Origin: Euryodendron excelsum | Taxonomy: Eukaryota > Streptophyta > Magnoliopsida > Ericales > Pentaphylacaceae | Direction: 5' to 3' | Assembly: GCA_033060915.1 (NCBI GenBank) | Contig: CM065384.1 | Span: 12,421,001 to 12,485,000 of the forward strand | DNA: 64,000 nt | Shown: in pieces, positions 1 through 11,477 of the stretch | How the letters are laid out: each line of letters opens with the position of its first letter | How positions within the stretch are numbered: the first letter of the stretch is position 1 | Notes under the pieces: model-generated | Database searches by the model: none | Seen by the model: the letters and a program-made list of their open reading frames with translations, nothing else | What the model was told of the DNA's origin: nothing | Position numbers and translations under genes: made by a program

Positions 1-469
1 ACTCTTCAAAACACTCTCAATAGTGTTTCCAATCTTCAAGTCCTCTCATGAGTTGCTCCGAGTCCATTCTGGTGTTTTCTCGGTTCAATTGATTGTTTTG
101 CCCCTAATGGCTTGGTTGATCATTTTAACAATCCCGACATTGTTTTTCAAGCCCATTACCCCCAGGACACTATTTCAAGGGTTTCCACCCATTTTCGACC
201 TTCTGTATCATTCCTGGCCTCCTGGAACATTCCTGGACCTTTCGGAGTCACTCCTAATGGAGCTAAGCTAAAAATTGCATGGTAGTCACTAGGACAGGCA
301 CCCAAATCTTCTGTCTTGCATACCAAGGGTCAAAAATACATTTCTTACTGCCCTAAAAACCTCCCTAAGTGGTTGGTGCCACTAGTAGTGGCACCAAGCC
401 AAAGATTGGAGCTTGTGTAAATTTAAGCCTGGCGCCACTACAACAGGCGTCGGGTCGATTTAAGTTGCC

Positions 470-477
470 TATAAATA
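470..477 (+). promoter_or_regulatory. LTR TATA box, element 1 5' LTR
   Basis: The sequence CCTATAAATACAGACCC lies here and recurs at the same relative place in the other LTRs (23329, 29399 on plus; 8583, 14901, 33823, 47625 as reverse complement). GGCGCCACTA-type palindromes lie about 40-100 bp upstream. Transcription would be expected to start about 30 bp downstream, which would define the U3/R boundary. Confidence 0.75.
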
Positions 478-2774
478 CAGACCCTTCCTTTGCGTGAAAA
501 GGGTCCAAATCTCAGTCCAGAAATGTTGCCTGTCTGAAAACAGAGTTCGAATCCTCTCCAAACCCTAATTCCTTCATGTCTCTTCAAACCCTAGCCTCCA
601 TACACTCTAACCCTAGCTTATACACACTCCATACACTCATAAAACAACCTCAAAGTAAGCCATTAAAGACTCAAGTGTTGCAAGTTTAAAGCTCTCGAGG
701 TCCAATTAAAGCAAAGCAAACAAAGCAAGAAAAATCAGAGGTTAGTTTTCTCTTTATGTTTATGTACTTTGCCCCTCTCTCTTCTCTCTCCTAACCCACT
801 TGGATTTTTTTCTATTTTAGTTCCCCATCTTCTACTTCCCTTTCTTGCATGCTTGAAACAAGGGGTTTCCTAGTTCATACCTAGGAAGGATTGTTGAAAG
901 TCACCGTGTTGACGGCTTTCTTCTAGTTCAACCTTAGACTGTGTGGATTAGGCACCCTTGATTATATGGTGAAGCCTCTCGCCTTGTATATTCATGACCC
1001 TTTTTGGATTATGCATATCATATTCGTACATATATTCAAATCCATTTTCAAAGTTGTTTTAAAACTTGCATCAAAAGTCTCTTTCAAAACTTGCATTCAA
1101 AGTCTTCTTCTTGCAAAACTTAATTTCAAAATCACATTCTTAGGACGATTCTAGCCATTCCATGGTTAGGGTTGTTTTAGGAAAGTGTAATATTCATTGT
1201 GACCATCAAGGTCCATATTTTGGGTATAAATCCTAATTTTTTTTTTATCAAGACTACAATCTTAAGATGATCCTAGCCATTCCATGGTTAGGGTTGTTTT
1301 AAGAAAGTATAATATTCAATGGGATCATATTGGTCCATATTTCAAATCCATGTTGTTTTCAAAATCATAGCTCAAATCCTTTTATAGTTAGAGTCATTTT
1401 TGGAAAGTGAGACATTTAAAAGAATTCAAAAGTTCATATTCAAACCCCTTTCCAAATTCTCTTTTCAAACTCCTTTCCAAAAGCTCTCTTCAAAGATCCA
1501 CTTTCTAAAAACTCTCTTCCCTAAAACTTTTTTCAAAGATTTCCTTTCTAAAAATCATCTTTCTTAGAGTCCAAGTCAAGTCTTAAAACATGGTTAGGAA
1601 ACCCTAGTTCTCTTTCCTAGAACATGACTTCTTCTTTTGTCTCAAATCATAGGTTTTCAAAAACTATCTTCCACATCAAATCCTAGAGTTTCAAAATCTC
1701 TTTTTCTACACCAAATCATAGTTTTCCAGATCCTAGATTTCAACCTTTCCAATTCCATGTCAAATCAAATATTCCCATTAGGAAACTAAATCAAATCTTT
1801 CAAATTAGGAAACTAAATTAAATTCTCTAATTTTGGAAACAAAATCAAATCATCTATTTTTGGAAATAAAATCTAATTTTCTAATTTAGGAAATAGGAAT
1901 CAAACCTTTCCTAAATTCAAATATTTCCTAATTGCAATCTTTCCTAATCCAAACTTTCCAACCTTTCCTAATTTCAAACTTTTTCATATCTCAACTTTCT
2001 AAATTCAACTTATCAAATCTTTCCAAACTTCAAATCTTTCCTAATTCTAAACTTTCAAATCTTTCTTAAATTCAAACTTCCAAATCTTTCCAAAGTTCAA
2101 ACCTTTCTTAAATCAAGACTTTCCTAAAATGAAACTTTCCTAATTTGGCACTTTCCTAAAATGAAACTTTCTTATTTTGAAATTTTCCTAATTCGAAGCT
2201 TTCCAAAATTCAATCTTTCCTAAATCCTAACTTTCTAAATTCTTTCAAATCAAATATTCTAGTCAGATCTTTTCCAACTATTCCAAGTCAACTGTTTCTA
2301 AATCAAATCAAATCCTTTCTAATCTTTTCTAAATCTCATCTATCCTAATTCTAGGTTTTTCTAAACTCAAACTTTCCTTAATTCAACCTTTCAAGTCTAA
2401 GTCAAATATTCTTACTTCAAGTACATGCTTCAACCCTAAGTTACCTAAGTCCTAGGATGCCTAAATCCTAGTTCAACCCTAATCATAAGTTAGGAAGCTT
2501 CAATTCCTTTCTAAAACTCCATTCTAAACCAAGATGGTTTTCCAACTTCAATCTAAGTCAAATAATTTCAAAACTTAACTCCTTCTCTCTCAAATCAAGT
2601 CTAAGTTCTCTTTCAAAGTTCAAACCCTTTTTCAAGTTCAATCCTAAGTCTAAGGTCAATTTTAAATCAAATTTCAATTTCTAATCTTCTATTGAAAGTT
2701 CAAATCAAACTCTTTTTAAATCAAATTTTTTCAAATTAAACTTTTTTCAACAATCTTAAAGTGTCAATTTTCAA

Positions 2775-2790
2775 TCGGACTCTTGTCCGA
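2775..2790 (+). other. Conserved R/U5 hairpin TCGGAC-tctt-GTCCGA
   Basis: Six-base arms flank a four-base loop. A block follows that reads roughly 'GACTGACCTGATTCCC', then a GGGATA(C/T)GTAGGCAACC motif, and is conserved in every LTR of the window while the surrounding sequence is degenerate. Equivalent hairpins lie at 31273-31288 and 45060-45075 (same arms on the other strand) and at 12297-12312, where the arms are TCAGAC/GTCTGA. That is a paired change. A role in the genomic RNA is an inference. Confidence 0.6.
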
Positions 2791-3552
2791 ACTACAACTG
2801 ACCTGATTCCCAACAAAGGGATATGTAGGCAACCCTCATGGGTGCAGTCACAATCTTTTTCAAGTTTTTAATTCCACAACCTTTTGCAAATTTCCAAATC
2901 TATTTCAAGTTTTCTAATTCTAAAACCTATTTTCAAGTCTCCCATTCCATAATCTATTTCTAATTTTCAATTTCTAAAACCTTCTTTCAAACTTCCAATC
3001 TTCTTTTCAAATCTATTTTCAAAATCAAATATTTTTCTTGCACTTGCATATCATACATCATATAGTTCTTTTTAAATTAGATATAATTGGACTTTACTAA
3101 TCAAAGATTCTAATGAGTGTACTAAGGGTGAATAGACATTTAGGTACCGCAAGGGCGGGCTAGGATGATGATCTTAAGATATCTTCCCTACACATAATCA
3201 ACCTCCGAACCTAGAATCATTGTTTTCAAAGACCAAAACTGAGTTATTTTCAAAAAGGGGTTAAATCTTTCCAAAGGTTGCCAAATAACCAATTTTCTTC
3301 AAAAACCCTCTCTTGAGAAATTTTCAAAAAATCCTAAGTTCAACCTTCGAATTGCACTTAGTTTTCAGTGACCTAACTCACCTTAATTAAGTTAGGTGGC
3401 GACTCCAATCTTTTTTCAAAAGCCCTTACTCAAATCAATTTCAAGTTCAAACCTAGTCGCACTTGTCCTTCTAGGAGGATGAGTTCTAACGAGAGAGTAT
3501 TGCGTTTTTCTCACTTGTTTTTCTCGAGTGCGAAAAATCAGGGCGTGACAGC

Positions 3553-3570
3553 TGGCAACTCCACTAGGGA
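3553..3570 (+). other. Primer-binding site, element 1
   Basis: TGGCAACTCCACTAGGGA lies two bases after the LTR end. It matches the sites at 44212-44229 (minus) and 56227-56244 (plus). From general knowledge this form fits the 3' end of a plant tRNA-Arg, the primer reported for Ogre-type elements. The primer itself cannot be confirmed from this window. Confidence 0.8.
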
Positions 3571-5457
3571 TGCTTAGAAGGTTAGGCCATTGTCATGTAT
3601 CTTCACCCTCCCTCATCTAAAATCTTTGACTAATTTTTCCAATTCTATCCATTTCAAACTTTCAAAATCAAGCTTCTCAAAGCTAGTTTCAGAAGCATGT
3701 CAATGTTTGCATTCAAATTCAATCATTCAATCTTGCATTAAGTTTGTCATTCAGGTACTGACTTCTGGCATCTTTATTTTTGTAGGTGGACCTTGGTTCA
3801 CACTTTTATTTTATATCATATTACCTACCTTGTATGTCATCAATGAAAGAATCGAATGGACAGGATGGATGAGAGTTGTTGGGCCCTTTCCTCCACTTTT
3901 CAAAATTTTACACACACACTGCACGTGCACAAGCATTTGCATACTTGCATTCTCAACCTGAATATGTCCCTTCTAGTTAGAATGGGGAACGGTATACTGG
4001 TTATGGGAGAGATGTTGTGTCAGATTCTTAGCATATGGCCTTTTGATGGTTCCCCTACTCGGATCACCAACTGATAAGGGTACCACCTCGGGGAGTGGGT
4101 TTAGGTTTGAAGATTTGGGAAGCAAACCTTTTTAGGAAGCATTAGTAAACCCTCAACCTCATGCTCATATAGAAACCATGCATAGCCGAATCTCTGCCAG
4201 ATTTAAGACACGCACATCAATTTCAAAACCATGGAGGAAGGGACGACTGCTTTACTTTTCTTTATTCTTGTCTATTCCCGCTGCTATAATACTTGTATAA
4301 CTGCTCATGCATACATGTTTACTTTATAATTACATTTTCTCTCTCTCTACTCTGTGCATACATGTTCATGCATTCAATATTTCATGTCAAGACAAGAGTT
4401 CCAAAGTAACTCAAATCACTACATCTTGATACATATGTTCAACCCAAATAGAGTGACACCAAGTTTATTCTCCCTTGCATTAAACCCACCAAAATCAAGG
4501 GTTCCCACGTAACCCTAAGGACTCATGGCATACATTCCAAATCATTCCATAAAGAGGGGCCCCAATCCCTTTATGCTCACGGAGATAGGGTTACCAAGAA
4601 GACAAGGGGTAATCAAACAGTAAGATCTTTCAACGACCTCTTCAATATCAAACTCAAAGAGGGTGAATCCGAAGACTCAAGAGTAGTTTAGGATCTCAAA
4701 TGTAAAAGTAGATGGGTGGAAGTCTCGAGGAAAGTGTTCCCTCTCCCCTTATTAAATTGTACTTTGATTCTTATGTATTTTAAACTCAAAATTCAATACA
4801 CTCCTCTACTTTTTGTAAATGAATGAATGAATGAATGTATATTCCTACTCGACGGTAAAGTATCTGCATACAAGGGTAAACCTCTTATCTCCCAGAAGTA
4901 AGCCAAATGCATCATGCTTAATTCTAGCTCAAAGAGCAGGGGCATACATTACATAAAAATACTTCCAAATTAGGACATTGATTTATCTCTTGTTTCTTGT
5001 CTTCTATCCTCCCTCCCTCGCCCCCCCCCCCCAACCCCCCTCTCATCTCCAAGTACTAAGATAACCAAAGGCAAAAGCAAGATAAGAAGGGAGTTTTCTA
5101 AATCATTCATCTGCTATTATCATGATGCTCACGTATTCATTTTCATTATGTTTATACATCCATATCCATTTGAAGACAAGAGTCTCAAGAAACTCAAGTC
5201 ATTGTATTATTAGGTATTTAATCAAGTGTAGAGGAAAACGAGCAATCCAATCTCATGTAAATCGAACCTACCAAAACTTCTAAACGTTCCTCAACCCTAA
5301 GGATTGATGGCAAGTATAGAACCATATCTCAAGAGAGACCCAAATCTCTCTCCGTCCATAGAGGTGGAATTGCCCAAACAAAGAAATATCAACTGGCTTA
5401 TGCTGAAGAGGTATTGTATTGCATAAGGGGCAAAACCCCACCTCCAAATGAACTCAT
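3571..5457 (+). other. Untranslated leader of element 1
   Basis: No supported gene is present. The sequence is colinear with the leaders of element 2 (56245-57739) and element 3 (42670-44211, reverse strand). It includes an AGGTGGACC motif preceded by a T-rich run at about 3775-3795 and a block around 4450-4700 beginning with the CCCAAATAGAGTGAC region. It contains a short GAAT microsatellite (about 4816-4840) and a run of C (about 5020-5032). The last five bases, CTCAT, are the target duplication of the solo LTR that follows. Confidence 0.7.
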
Positions 5458-7127
5458 TATCGCACCCTAGTTTTTAACCGAGTCCTTTCGGCTCTGGTAA
5501 AAGCACGAAACTCTATCATTAGAACTCATCCTCCTAAAAGAACAAGTGCGACTAGGTTTGAGAAATTGATTTAACTAAGGGTTTTTTTAAAAAAATAGGA
5601 GTCGCCACCTAACTTGATTGAAGTGAGTTAGGTCACCTAAAACTAAGTATATTCTAAAGATTAAACCTAGGGTTTTAGAAAAAGGTTTTGGAAAACTTCC
5701 TTGGGAGAGGGTTTTTTAGAATATAGGTTGTTTGGCAACCTTTGAAAAGTTTTAAGCCCTTTTTTAAAATAACTCCATTTTGATCTTTCGAAAACAGAAA
5801 TCTATGGTTTGGGGGTTAGTTATGTGTAGGGAAGATATCTTAAGATCATCACCCTACCCCACCCTTTGGGTACCTACATGTCTATTCACCCTTTGTTCAT
5901 TCACTAGAATAACCGATTACAATTATCCACTTAATATCCATGTTAGAGTTTTGAAAATGGGGTTTGGTCATCACTTTTTGGATGAATAATACATGATGCA
6001 AGTTTTCAGAAAAATGTTAATATGGTAGTTTGATGGAATTTGAAAGAGAAATCTTGAATGGATGGAAAGTTTTGGAGAGGAAACTTAGGAAGAAATAAGA
6101 GTTATGAACGCACCATTTTAGGTTGCCTACATATCTCATTTGGCGAGAATAAGGTCATTCGTAGTTCGGGCAAGAGTCTGATGAAAAATAGGCGCATTAA
6201 GGCCTTTGGAATATTTTGAAGACACATTGAGGTCTTTGGAGAGATGTGAAGACACTTTGAGGTCTTTGGAAAAAGAGAACTTGAGAGTTTTGAAATTGGA
6301 TGTTGGAGTATTTTTGGAATAGAACTTGAAGGTTTTTGAAAGTGCACTTGAAATGGGACTTTGAAGTGTTTCGAAATGCTTTTGAACATAACTCAAGAGA
6401 GTTTTGAAAACTTGGTTATGGACCTGAGAGTTAGATTTGGACTCACAAGAGCTCTAATGAACTTGTCTCGAAATGATTTTCGAAAATAGTTTTCATATAC
6501 CTTGTGAAAGACATGTCGAATATTTCATCACCTTTGAGAGGTTAGTCATTAAAGAACTAAAATCCTTTGGGGTTATAAGTTTTGAAGACATGTTTAAAAA
6601 AGAGGCTAGAGACTTCCCTTTGGTTTTTGAAACTTTAGGGTTATAGAGCCCTACTTGAATATCTCACTTACACTTGACCAATCCTAACCATGGAAAGATT
6701 AGGATTGTTTCAAGAATGTGATATTTGAAAATCATTCTTGAAAAGAGTTTTTGAAAACACTTAGGGTTTTGGAACCCTAACATGCACAATCTCGAGGGTT
6801 ATATTTAATATATCACCTTCCCTTGGAATCCCTAACCATAAAAGGGTCAGGGACACTTTAGGGTGGTGAGTTTTTGGAAATATTTTTAAAAATAGTTTTT
6901 GAAAAATGTTGAGTGTCTAGCCATCTTAGTTGGGACAAGTTTAAGAGAACTTCTTGGAGACATTTTTGAAGATAGAGTGTAGGGATATTTGAAAAGGTTT
7001 TGGAGTTGAATTTTAAAATCTTAAGAGAGTGGGATGTTTTGAAAATATGTTATGAAAATGGTTTTTGAGTTGAAAGATTATTTGAAAAGGGGTCTTTGAA
7101 TTGGAACCTTGAAGCTTACTAACCTAG

Positions 7128-7335
7128 GTGGGTTGACCTAAGGTTAACTAACTTGGGTTAGGTTAACCTAGGGTTAATGTGGACTAGGGTTAACTAACCA
7201 AGGTTAGGTTAACCTAGGGTTTGATGACCTAGGGTTAACTAACTAAGGTTAGGTTAATCTAGGGTTTGGTTGTCCTAGGGTCAAGTTAACCTATGGTGGT
7301 TTAAACTAGGGTTAAGTTAGCTTATGGTTGAAAAG
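7128..7335. repeat. CTAGGGTTAA-type degenerate repeat inside solo LTR 1
   Basis: About 200 bp consist of variants of GGTTAACCTAGGGTTAACTAA. Other LTRs have only two or three loose copies at the equivalent place (for example about 2433-2480 on the opposite strand), so this is a local expansion. The unit is not the plant telomere heptamer. Confidence 0.65.
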
Positions 7336-8582
7336 AGGTTTTAGAAAGGTGGTTTTATGCATTTTTTAAAAGAGTTTTGAAAAAAAAAAATCATGTCATG
7401 CAAAGAACTTTGGTAGACAACCCTTTTGAAGATCCTTTCTATAAAAATTGGCTCTAGTCAAGTATATGGTTTACATGGTTGATGTTGGAAAACCATTCCG
7501 AAGAAGGTTTTCTTAGGACCATTATAACCTTTTATCTTGAAAAGAGTAGGGACTTTGAAAATCACCATAATAATGACAACTTTTGAAAAACCATTTTTAA
7601 TGCAAAGATGGAGAGAATGAACTTTTGAAAACCATGTTTAAGAAGATGGTTTTGAAAACTATTTTTAAAAGAGGGAACCATTCTAACAAGTTAGGATTCC
7701 TATGGCCAATGTAAAGGGAGACCACTCAAAAGAGGGTTCCACGGGGCCATTCCAACCACTAAACTTGAGAGAATAGAAACATTAGAAATCAATAAATTTG
7801 AAAACTATTTTTATGCAAGTTGAAATACAAGGATGCAAAAATGTGAGTTAGGGGTTAGTGCGGAGCTTTTCTAAGACACGATTACTTAAGGTCTCATCCT
7901 AAACTTCAAGGGGCCAACTCTTAGAATCACTTTTAAGAGAACATTTGAATAAGGAGCTTGATAATGGCATAGAAATGGGAATAGTGCAAGTTTTGAAAAA
8001 CATGGTTGTAAACATAAAAATAAAGCCAAGCACACAAAATATGAACAAGATAGTTATATGCAAAAAGGGTCATGAAGCCATACAAGGCTAGAGGCTACAC
8101 CACATAATCAAGGTGCACCAAGACCATACCATCTTAAAGTAGACTAGTGAGAGATCCCCTTTCCCGGTGACTCTCACTAGCTTTCCTTGAGGCATGAGCT
8201 AGGAGCTCTCTTGTCTCAAGCATGTAAGAATGGGGGGTAGAAGATGTGGATTAAAATAAAGAATAGCTTAAGTAGGCTAGGAGGGAGAAAAGAGACGTGG
8301 GGGATGGCAAAAATGTAAAAGGAAATGCCGCCTTTTGCCTTCAAACACTCTCAAACTTCATTAGATGCTTGGACTTGAGCTTAGATGGACTTGGAAGGGA
8401 CTGGAATAGGGTCTTCTATAGCATAGAAGGCTTTGTAGGTGGGGTGTATGGGCTAGAGTGAGGTGGAATATAACCTAAGTGTTTGGAGGGAGAGATATAG
8501 GGAGGGTTTCTAATTTCTGGAGTTGTTTGTGCAGAGTTTCGTTACAATTTTTTATTCTAGAATATACAAGGGGGGAATCCTG

Positions 8583-8590
8583 TATTTATA
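8583..8590 (-). promoter_or_regulatory. LTR TATA box, solo LTR 1
   Basis: TATTTATA on the plus strand reads TATAAATA on the minus strand, in the context GTTGCCTATAAATACAGG. This matches the TATA context of the other LTRs. GAGCGTCT palindromes begin about 85 bp upstream (higher coordinates). Confidence 0.75.
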
Positions 8591-8669
8591 GGCAACTCTA
8601 TAAAGACCTGGCACATGTTGTACATGCACCTGGGAAAAATCATCTTGGGAAATGTGCATAAAATCACAT

Positions 8670-9115
8670 TTTTGTAGAGCGTCTGTGATATGCTCCGCAA
8701 GGGTTCAAAAGTATTCATTTGTGTGCTGCATGATCGAGGCCTTCGGGAAGCGATCTCTCTGATTGGACCACACCGATGGAAAGTACTCTGGAAATACCTT
8801 CGGGAATTCTCTAATTTACCCGTTTCTCAAGTTATTTAACAGTGCATTGTAATCAAGAAATTGGAGAAAAAGTCATCTTGGTGGAGCGTTTGTGAGACGC
8901 TCCAGGAGTTGCTGAAAGTAGCAGTTTTCGAGCCACGTGATGAGGAGCTTCGAGAAGCGATCCATCCAAACGAGCTGTATCGATGGAAAAACCTATGGAT
9001 AAACTTTCGGGAATTCCCTGGTTTACACATTTTTCAAGTCGTTTAACGGTGCGTTATAGCCAGGAAATCAAGAAAAAAGACAATCTTGGCAGAGCGTCTA
9101 CGAGATGCTCTTAGG
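8670..9115. repeat. About 207-bp tandem repeat with GAGCGTCT palindromes in U3 of solo LTR 1
   Basis: The motif GAGCG(T)CT-N-ATGCTCC recurs at 8677, 8884 and 9092, a period of 207-208 bp. Shared sequence between includes GGAAGCGATC, GATGGAAA and the TTCGGGAATTC region. Each copy begins with an inverted repeat (for example GGAGCGT...ACGCTCC at 8883-8903). The array lies directly upstream of the TATA box in LTR orientation. Confidence 0.75.
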
Positions 9116-9615
9116 GGATTTTCGTTGAGTCAGGAGTGTTTAGTGTCATGAGGTTCGCCTCAGGTTAAACAGGGGTGTACGATGAGATCTGTCATTCAAT
9201 ATTCCAGGACCAATGTAGGTTCGGGGTGCGTTTGGGTCACCAAGGGCAAAATGGTCATTTTAATTCGGCTCAGTTGAAAAGGTTAAGAATCGGTTGGAGT
9301 GTTGTATTAAGCGTGTTGGGTCATTCAGGGATGATCCTGGAAGAGTTTTTCACTATTTGGTGGGACTTGTGCTATGCTAGGGCATCCAGGAGCAAAATGG
9401 TCATTTTGACTGGAGTTGACTGAAATGAGACCAAAATTAGATGAGATAGCGTGTTGAGTATGCCTAACTATTTAGGATCACTTTGGAAAGGTGGACTTAC
9501 CGTCTTGAGGGATTTTGAACTTTCTCAAGATGTGCCTGGAGGCCCAAGGGACATGTTTGGTCATTTTTCACTAAGTCGGGCTAGTAGGCACCGGTGTTGA
9601 CCTAGGTGTTGGTCC

Positions 9616-9839
9616 CTGAGACCTCTGGGTCTCAGAGAACTACCTGTAAAGTGGTGTTGGTTTCTGAGAACGCCTGGTCTCAGAAAGTTACCAGTGATGG
9701 TGGTGTTCATCTCCAAGAACGCCTGGTCTTGGAGAACTATCAAATGACGGACATTCTACATTGGCGGCCTAGTAGGCGCCAGAAGTGAACCATCAAGAAT
9801 TTCATAAGGTGTTGGTCCCCGAGATTGCCCAATCTCGGG
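9616..9839. repeat. Series of four hairpins with co-varying arms, U3 of solo LTR 1
   Basis: Four inverted repeats follow one another: CTGAGACC/GGTCTCAG (9616-9635), TTTCTGAGA/TCTCAGAAA (9661-9686), TCTCCAAGA/TCTTGGAGA (9710-9735) and CCCGAGATTG/CAATCTCGGG (9818-9839). Each is preceded by GTGTT. The arms differ between copies but stay complementary within each copy. Confidence 0.75.
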
Positions 9840-10066
9840 AAGCTACTTGGATGGCGTTGGTTCTCGAGACCAGGCTATTTGGAATGCCTAGGGGCATGTT
9901 GGTCTTTATAACTTCCATTAGGCCTTAAGGGTCTGAAAAGCTATTAGTTGACTAGATTGGAGTTTGAAAGACTCGTCTTGGGTTCGCATGTATTGTGATG
10001 TTCGAAAACTGGATCTGGTCGGGCTGGAGATTGCCGACCGAGCAAAAATGGGGTGCTTACACTCAT

Positions 10067-11035
10067 CATCATGCCTAGATTTCCTCAAAAAAGGTACCTC
10101 CATAGGACATACATTGCATAAAACCTTCAACTCCACATGCTAATGGCATTTTATTTTTTTTCTTTTTCTTTTTTTTAGGTCAAAGAGCACAACTGAATTC
10201 ATATAACCCCTTCAACATCTTACCCAATTCAAACTTATGTAAGGATGAGCCTAGTTATTGGAAAAGGCCTAACTGACATTTAAAAGTAAAAAGAACTGGC
10301 CATTTATTTATAAGACGCTACCTTCGCACCATGTTGCAACAATCACCATCCATGCCGAAGAAGACTTCTCGATTTACAAAGTTCTGTCAGTCCCATGCAT
10401 TGCCACAGCAAAACCTTCCAACTTCGAAGCTTTCAAACGCCTGCCAACCACCCAAAAAGATTCAGCTTATTCTAGTCATTCAATAGTTGAGAACATGATC
10501 GCTAACCACTTCAACAATAGAGGCTTCCAATATGGGGAAAGGACTAGGGGTACATCAATAGGGTGATCTTCATTTGCAAACATTCAACGGTTAGTATCAT
10601 ACTCCTAGTATAAGATATTGTCCCCCTCCAAAGGAGACTAAGCAAAAGGGTCAACCCAAAATCCAACTATTAAGAAGTAAGCAGTAATCAATAATCTACC
10701 GTCCATGTAAATCTGTTCAAATCCCAGAAGAGTCACTATCAAGCTTGTTTCACAGAAGAGATGCCTAGGTCCTAGGCATTGATCTCTCAACATCAGCATT
10801 AGATAAAAGTTGGTAAATTGGACCACCTTTCATATTCCTAGACCCTGAAGGCCTTGGTAAAGCCTACAGGACGAATCCCTTGATTTTAACTTATCAAAGT
10901 ATCATGTAAATATCAAGTACCTAATGGGCTAATATGAAATAAATGATTCTTGATCATGAAATGCTTTGTTTATCATTCTAAAATCTTTTTCAGAAAAACA
11001 AAACTTGCAGGGTATCCAACGTTTGGCATCTTTTG
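10067..11035 (+). pseudogene. Decayed gag-pol interior of element 1, not assignable in detail
   Basis: This stretch continues the element interior after the solo LTR. The first 120 bp resemble the end of the leader in element 2, with a T-rich run ending in TTTTTTTAGG. No open frame persists. A reading of about 10350-10560 contains a run ending NHFNNRGFQYGERTRG, loosely like the G-rich segment between protease and reverse transcriptase in Tat elements; this is weak. No reverse transcriptase YxDD motif was found. The space to the integrase is far too short for a full gag-pol, so most of it has been deleted. Confidence 0.4.
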
Positions 11036-11477
11036 ACCGTAAAGACTTCCAGACGTCCTTTATAGACTCAGCCTCCCCGACTCTATCATTACAGATAATG
11101 CAAGCATCATCAATAATGACACAACATCATTAAACCTTCTGGATCAATCCCTATAACTTGGTAGCCTACTGTCCACAAGCAAATGAAACCATTTTAGCAG
11201 CAAAACAAAAAGTATCTAGAGAATCCTTTGCAAGAAAAATGACAACCACAAGGATTGACACAAGCAGCTATCCTTTGCGTTGATGGCCTATAGAAGCTCA
11301 ATCAGAATCTCAACTGGGGCACCGCTATTCTCCTTGGTCTAAAGCAACGAGGCAGTCATAGTAAAAATTCTCTCTCTCCAAATCCTCATGGGAATTCAAC
11401 TCATTGAAGCAGACTGGATCAAAAACCGGCGTGAACAACTTTGTCTCCTAGAAGAAAAGAGAATGGCAACCATCTAC
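11036..11477 (+). pseudogene. Ty3/gypsy integrase catalytic core remnant, element 1
   Basis: With frame changes, the plus strand encodes recognisable integrase pieces in the right order. These are a segment with SIITDNA...INN (the second catalytic Asp), AYCPQANET...AAKQKV where the third catalytic acidic residue is expected, a KMTTT segment, a short run with SIRISTGAP, and EADWIKNRREQLCLLEEKRM. In Tat integrases the segment after the PQ-N motif normally carries the catalytic Glu; here the aligned residue is Leu. The frame is then interrupted in the codons after MATIY by solo LTR 2 and resumes at 16808. Integrase joins the element cDNA to host DNA; this copy is dead. Confidence 0.7.

Larger units (their letters stand above)
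1..3550 (+). repeat. 5' LTR of element 1 (truncated by window edge)
   Basis: The segment contains the end of U3, a TATA box at 470-477, a CT-rich stretch at about 770-800, and a long G-poor region built from degenerate units like TTTCCTAATT and AAACTTTCC (about 1400-2760). A conserved hairpin block follows (2775-2850), then an end block terminating in GGGCGTGACA at 3550, directly before the primer-binding site. The match to 22962-26375 is continuous apart from small indels. Confidence 0.88.
5458..10061 (-). mobile_element. Solo LTR 1 of a related Tat/Ogre subfamily
   Basis: This is one LTR in reverse orientation, 4604 bp, flanked by a perfect 5-bp duplication (CTCAT at 5453-5457 and 10062-10066). 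Its 3' end is at the left, where the terminal TGTC has mutated to TATC; its 5' end is at the right (GGGGTGCTTACA). There is no PBS, interior or second LTR, so the internal region was presumably removed by recombination between its two LTRs. The U3 differs from the other LTRs here: it has about 207-bp repeats and a run of hairpins instead of the 81-bp array. A TATA box on the minus strand lies at 8583-8590. Confidence 0.92.

Noticed and set aside
6102..6396. Minus-strand Phe/Lys/Ser-rich ORFs within solo LTR 1
   Set aside because: They translate the G-poor degenerate LTR repeat; similar ORFs arise at 11971-12246, 20182-20473 and 44729-45013.
7128..7335. Interstitial telomere repeat
   Set aside because: Units are variants of CTAGGGTTAA and GGTTAACC, not runs of the plant heptamer TTTAGGG, and they derive from a motif present in other LTRs.
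9561..9788. Short ORFs on both strands over the hairpin series
   Set aside because: Explained by the inverted repeats; no conserved protein features.
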